Source: Puniceicoccales bacterium
GTDB lineage: Bacteria; Verrucomicrobiota; Verrucomicrobiia; Opitutales; UBA953
DNA length: 7,571 nucleotides
Reading direction: 5' to 3'
Assembly (NCBI GenBank): GCA_031289285.1
Contig: JAITPT010000022.1
Location: 1-7,571, forward strand
Part shown: positions 7,241-7,571 of the stretch, in pieces
Layout of the letters: the number at the start of each line of letters is the position of its first letter
Position numbering within the stretch: the first letter of the stretch is position 1
Notes under the pieces: model-generated
Told to the model about the DNA's origin: nothing
The model's database searches: none
The model's input: the letters and a program-made list of their open reading frames with translations, nothing else
Made by a program: the position numbers and the translations under genes

Positions 7241-7271
7241 AATAAAGGGTCAGACATTTTTTTGTTTGCAT
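7241..7271 (+). repeat. Transposase-leader repeat, copy 2
   Basis: This is the second copy of the 7107-7137 repeat: 23 identical bases, then GTTTGCAT. It lies 95 bases upstream of the transposase ATG. It could be part of the promoter/leader or the transposase recognition end. It has no long inverted repeat of its own. Confidence 0.8.
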
Positions 7272-7335
7272 TCGCTTGTTCTTTGCCCAGTCTTTCCCGT
7301 CTTCACCCGCAACCTAACCAACCAACCTAATCACT

Positions 7336-7571
7336 ATGGCAAGACAACATCGTTTCCTCTCTCATGAGGAGTCAGCAGTCTATCACTGCATATCGCGGAC
7401 AACCGGCTCGGAGTTCCTCTTCGGAGACTCCGAAAAGGAAGTCCTCCAAAGGCACCTCCATCAGGTCGCAGACTTCTGCGGCGTTCAGGTGCTCACATAC
7501 GCTCTAATGAGCAATCACTTTCACGTGCTCGTGCGCGTGCCCAAACAGGAGAACATCTCCGACGAGGAACT
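7336..7571 (+). CDS. HUH/Y1 (IS200-like, RAYT-type) transposase, 5' part
   Basis: An open frame starts at ATG 7336 and has no stop before the window ends; 78 codons plus two bases are visible. The N-terminus (MARQHRFLS, then YHCISRT at 16-22, FLFGD at 27-31 and YALMSNHFHVLVRVP at 55-69) is the Y1_Tnp signature. H61-F62-H63 is the HUH metal-binding motif. These enzymes cut and rejoin single-stranded DNA with a catalytic tyrosine; that residue would lie further downstream, outside the window. Full-length relatives are usually about 150-330 residues, so more than half may be missing from view. The ATG is placed as in the family, a few residues before the conserved YH. It follows the second leader repeat and lacks a Shine-Dalgarno. 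Whether the gene is intact cannot be judged here. Confidence 0.92.
   Translation, partial: MARQHRFLSHEESAVYHCISRTTGSEFLFGDSEKEVLQRHLHQVADFCGVQVLTYALMSNHFHVLVRVPKQENISDEE

Larger units (their letters stand above)
7101..7335 (+). other. Intergenic region made of two related transposase-leader units
   Basis: The 235 bases between the recC stop and the transposase start contain a partial unit (7107-7240) and a second unit (from 7241) that continues into the transposase gene. Both begin with the same 23 bases, continue through a pyrimidine-rich stretch with patchy similarity (for example TTCACC and AACCAA), and reach a 22-bp stretch matching the transposase 5' end. The offset is 134 bp at the leader and 142 bp at the coding end, so small indels separate the copies. 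No promoter, ribosome binding site or strong terminator is evident. Confidence 0.75.

Noticed and set aside
7107..7271. CRISPR-like direct repeats
   Set aside because: There are only two copies, 134 bp apart, with related sequence between them and a transposase gene downstream; no array and no cas genes.

Overview
The window holds three protein-coding genes, all on the + strand: a complete RND-family efflux permease (78-3290), a complete RecC, the non-catalytic subunit of the RecBCD exonuclease V (3333-7100), and the first 78 codons of an HUH/Y1 (IS200-like, RAYT/COG1943-type) transposase that runs off the right edge (7336-7571). The DNA is GC-rich, and the + strand of recC is strikingly C-rich. 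No Shine-Dalgarno sequence is visible before any of the three starts. The transposase N-terminus, an RND pump of mixed MdtB/MdtC character and a RecC in GC-rich DNA fit a Gram-negative bacterium. A member of the Verrucomicrobiota (Opitutae-like) is my best guess, from general impression and not from a search.

Layout: positions 1-77 are the unresolved left edge, where all three + frames are open and one ends in an ATGA overlap with the pump start. The pump is followed by a 42-bp C-rich gap, whose minus strand carries a canonical G-quadruplex motif, and then recC. RecC aligns by eye with E. coli RecC from end to end. It is about 130 residues longer, mainly because of Pro/Ala/Ser/Thr-rich linkers (around residues 345-377, 543-571 and 862-930). 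Two of those linkers contain a near-identical 26-bp DNA repeat (4419-4444 and 5985-6010), read in the same frame.

The 235-bp stretch after recC (7101-7335) is built as two related units. Each starts with AATAAAGGGTCAGAC plus ATTTTTTT and ends with a 22-bp sequence from the 5' end of the transposase gene. The second unit leads into the open transposase. The first lacks the start codon, loses similarity about ten codons into the gene, and is therefore the remnant of an earlier or duplicated copy.

Functionally, the pump and RecC are not obviously linked. The pump would act in the inner membrane with an adaptor and outer-membrane channel that are not seen here. RecC would act with RecB and RecD, also not seen; where a recB might be expected there is a transposase. 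The most interesting points are the replacement of several residues that read Chi in E. coli RecC, the in-frame DNA repeat inside RecC linkers, and the duplicated transposase 5' module with its conserved leader motif.
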